This document shows positions 62,593 to 64,000 of a DNA stretch of 64,000 nt, one piece after another. Origin of the DNA: CAYMUL01 sp964393605 (GTDB lineage: Bacteria > Bacteroidota > Ignavibacteria > Ignavibacteriales > Ignavibacteriaceae); contig CAYMUL010000001.1 of the NCBI GenBank assembly GCA_964393605.1, forward strand, positions 62,001-126,000. Reading direction: 5' to 3'. A program made the position numbers and the translations under genes. The stretch's first letter is position 1. Every line of letters begins with the position of its first letter. The notes beneath the pieces were generated by a model. The model was not told where the DNA came from. It did not search any database and worked only from the letters and a program-made list of their open reading frames with translations.

Positions 62593-64000
62593 TTATTTCT
62601 TCACATTTTTATTTAACCAATTACCGATTGCTTCAAGTGCATCGGGAGAAATCGTTTCTTCAATCTTAGCATATTCCATAGTAGAACCGGTTTCACACTT
62701 TTGCATTAAGTGATTTAAACTTTTTAATTCTATTGATGTAATATTTTTCTTATTTGTCTTTTTAAGAAATTCATTTAATGCTCTTAAGTTAGGGATTGCC
62801 GGGACTTGCAAATCTTTTTCGCCGAATAACATTAACACAGGCACTTCAACCTTGTTTAATGCGGTTAAGGGATTGAGTTCTAAAAATCTTTTCATCCAGG
62901 GAGAGAATAACATTTTCATGCTACGTTCTAAATCAACAGAATCCATCTCAAGAAATTTTTTCTTTTCCGCCGGAAGTTGAGATAAAAAATTATTATAAGT
63001 TTCCATTAATTGATCGCGCAGGAGAATTGTATCTTCAATTGTTGCGGCAAGTTCGAAAATAATTTTGTTGAACTGAAGTAAAATTTCTTGTTTCTCTTTA
63101 TCATAATTCATAACGCTATCGAGTGCGGCAATCTGAATCGGCAGCAACTCTTTGCCGGCAATCGTTGGTCCCGCAATTGATACAACGAAAGCTACTTCCT
63201 TCATTTGCGAGGCGGCAAGCGGACCGATGATCCCTCCTTCGCTGTGTCCCATTATACCAATTTTATTCGCATCGACATCTTTACGCGATGAAAGATATTT
63301 TACTGCCGCAATACAATCTTTTGTAAATCCATCTGTCGTAGTTCCGCTAAATTTTCCGCCCGATTTCCCAACCCCTCTTTCATCATAACGAAGAACAACA
63401 AATCCTTGACGTGCTAAATAATCTCCTTGGACTAAAAGTGTTTTGTGTGCGAATACCAAGCCATCTCTTTCCTGCGCACCCGAACCGGAGATGACAACGA
63501 CTGCGGGAAATTTCTTTCCTTCTTTTGGAATGAAGAGTGAACCGCTCAATGAAAAATTTTCTTCTTCGTTATTGAATGTTACTTCTTCAACATTGTAAGG
63601 AAAAGGTTCTTTCGGCTCTTGCGGTCTGTTGGGACCTTTCGATTCCGATTTTGATTTTCGAAGAACCAACGGAATTGTCATTCCTCCCTGTTCAAACGAA
63701 CCGACGATTTTTAAACTATCCGCAAAGAATTTTCCGTTGTACACTGCGCCGAGATTTTTTAATTCAAATCTAAATTTATCACCGGTAAGCGAAACTAAAT
63801 CCGCAGGCAATCCAAATGCGCCCTGATCCGGGCTATCAAGTTTTCCTTTCAATACTGTATCCTCTTCGGAAATGTGAATTACAATCTTCAAAGAAAAACC
63901 TTCGATGTTCAAAGTGCCATCCCATGTTCCGATTAGTTTTTCTTTTTCTTGAGCATTTGCAAAACCGCAAATCACGAGTAGCAGAGTTATAATCTTGTTT
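62593..64000 (-). CDS. Secreted alpha/beta hydrolase (prolyl-oligopeptidase/dienelactone-hydrolase-like), start beyond the window
   Basis: At least 460 residues. A GTG at 63975 is possible, but the frame continues to the window end encoding NKIITLLLVICGFANAQ, a signal peptide, so the true start lies at or just beyond 64000. An N-terminal beta domain of about 120 residues (LIGTWDGTLNIEGF) precedes the hydrolase fold. VVVISGSGAQERDG forms the oxyanion region, and GHSEGG (Ser about 245 of the visible chain) is the nucleophile. LFGEKDLQVPAIPN has the acid Asp, and SLNHLMQ the catalytic His. Likely a periplasmic esterase or peptidase. Upstream of the GNAT gene. Confidence 0.8.
   Translation of the reverse strand, partial: NKIITLLLVICGFANAQEKEKLIGTWDGTLNIEGFSLKIVIHISEEDTVLKGKLDSPDQGAFGLPADLVSLTGDKFRFELKNLGAVYNGKFFADSLKIVGSFEQGGMTIPLVLRKSKSESKGPNRPQEPKEPFPYNVEEVTFNNEEENFSLSGSLFIPKEGKKFPAVVVISGSGAQERDGLVFAHKTLLVQGDYLARQGFVVLRYDERGVGKSGGKFSGTTTDGFTKDCIAAVKYLSSRKDVDANKIGIMGHSEGGIIGPLAASQMKEVAFVVSIAGPTIAGKELLPIQIAALDSVMNYDKEKQEILLQFNKIIFELAATIEDTILLRDQLMETYNNFLSQLPAEKKKFLEMDSVDLERSMKMLFSPWMKRFLELNPLTALNKVEVPVLMLFGEKDLQVPAIPNLRALNEFLKKTNKKNITSIELKSLNHLMQKCETGSTMEYAKIEETISPDALEAIGNWLNKNVKK

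Overview
The window looks like a chromosomal segment of a low-GC, Gram-negative member of the Ignavibacteria / Chlorobi-Bacteroidetes lineage. Several things point there. Seven secreted proteins end in a type IX secretion (T9SS) sorting domain with the signature QNYPNPFNP or a relative of it. A PorV/PorQ-type outer-membrane protein and a TonB-dependent receptor are encoded. There is a two-cluster ferredoxin of the Chlorobium type. One giant lipoprotein starts with a Cys-Asn-Gln-Glu-Glu sequence reminiscent of Bacteroidetes surface-lipoprotein signals. Species cannot be named from the sequence alone.

Layout. 1-1452: a small accessory patch, with an unknown protein overlapping a PIN-domain RNase gene, next to an MNT nucleotidyltransferase antitoxin whose HEPN partner has been reduced to a 39-codon stub. 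1815-7254: housekeeping genes (ferredoxin, dCMP deaminase, a Sel1-repeat protein, an MBL-fold hydrolase coupled to queG, and trxB). 7299-8877: an ECF sigma factor, its zinc-finger anti-sigma factor, and a divergent membrane protein; the intergenic inverted repeat can be read as two back-to-back ECF promoters. 8917-18072: a 3051-residue lipoprotein of about 30 Ig-like repeats. 18073-29142: a spacer rich in hairpins and then T9SS cargo, including a duplicated two-gene cassette (peptidase-S74 fibre protein plus small T9SS-sorted protein). 29470-34652: DUF4920, a YyaL/SPATA20-type protein, an AI-2E family permease and an amidohydrolase. 34728-37066: an AAA ATPase gene bracketed by two 35-bp structured direct repeats, followed by a gene-free kilobase with two small elements carrying terminal inverted repeats and several short hairpin repeats. 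37160-49969: a secreted carboxypeptidase, a DUF72 protein, then a TonB receptor - giant secreted protein - PorV/Q - T9SS cargo series. 50428-55160: HisN-like phosphatase, esterase, methyltransferase and a GlcD-type flavoprotein. 55474-59647: a xanthine dehydrogenase operon. 59686-60940: a DNA adenine methylase gene between 44-bp direct repeats, one of which abuts the 3' end of a tRNA-Lys gene. 60986-64000: acyltransferase-like membrane protein, GNAT and alpha/beta hydrolase genes.

The most notable points are: (i) the divergent ECF promoter pair with an apparently leaderless sigma-factor mRNA; (ii) the duplicated S74/T9SS gene pair, which looks like a surface-fibre module; (iii) the AAA ATPase gene flanked by a conserved 35-bp repeat; (iv) the tRNA-Lys-linked methylase cassette; (v) the decayed HEPN toxin beside an intact MNT antitoxin; and (vi) two genes (Sel1 protein and YyaL-like protein) whose only sensible start appears to be CTG. 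All calls come from reading the sequence and recalling protein families; no database search was possible.
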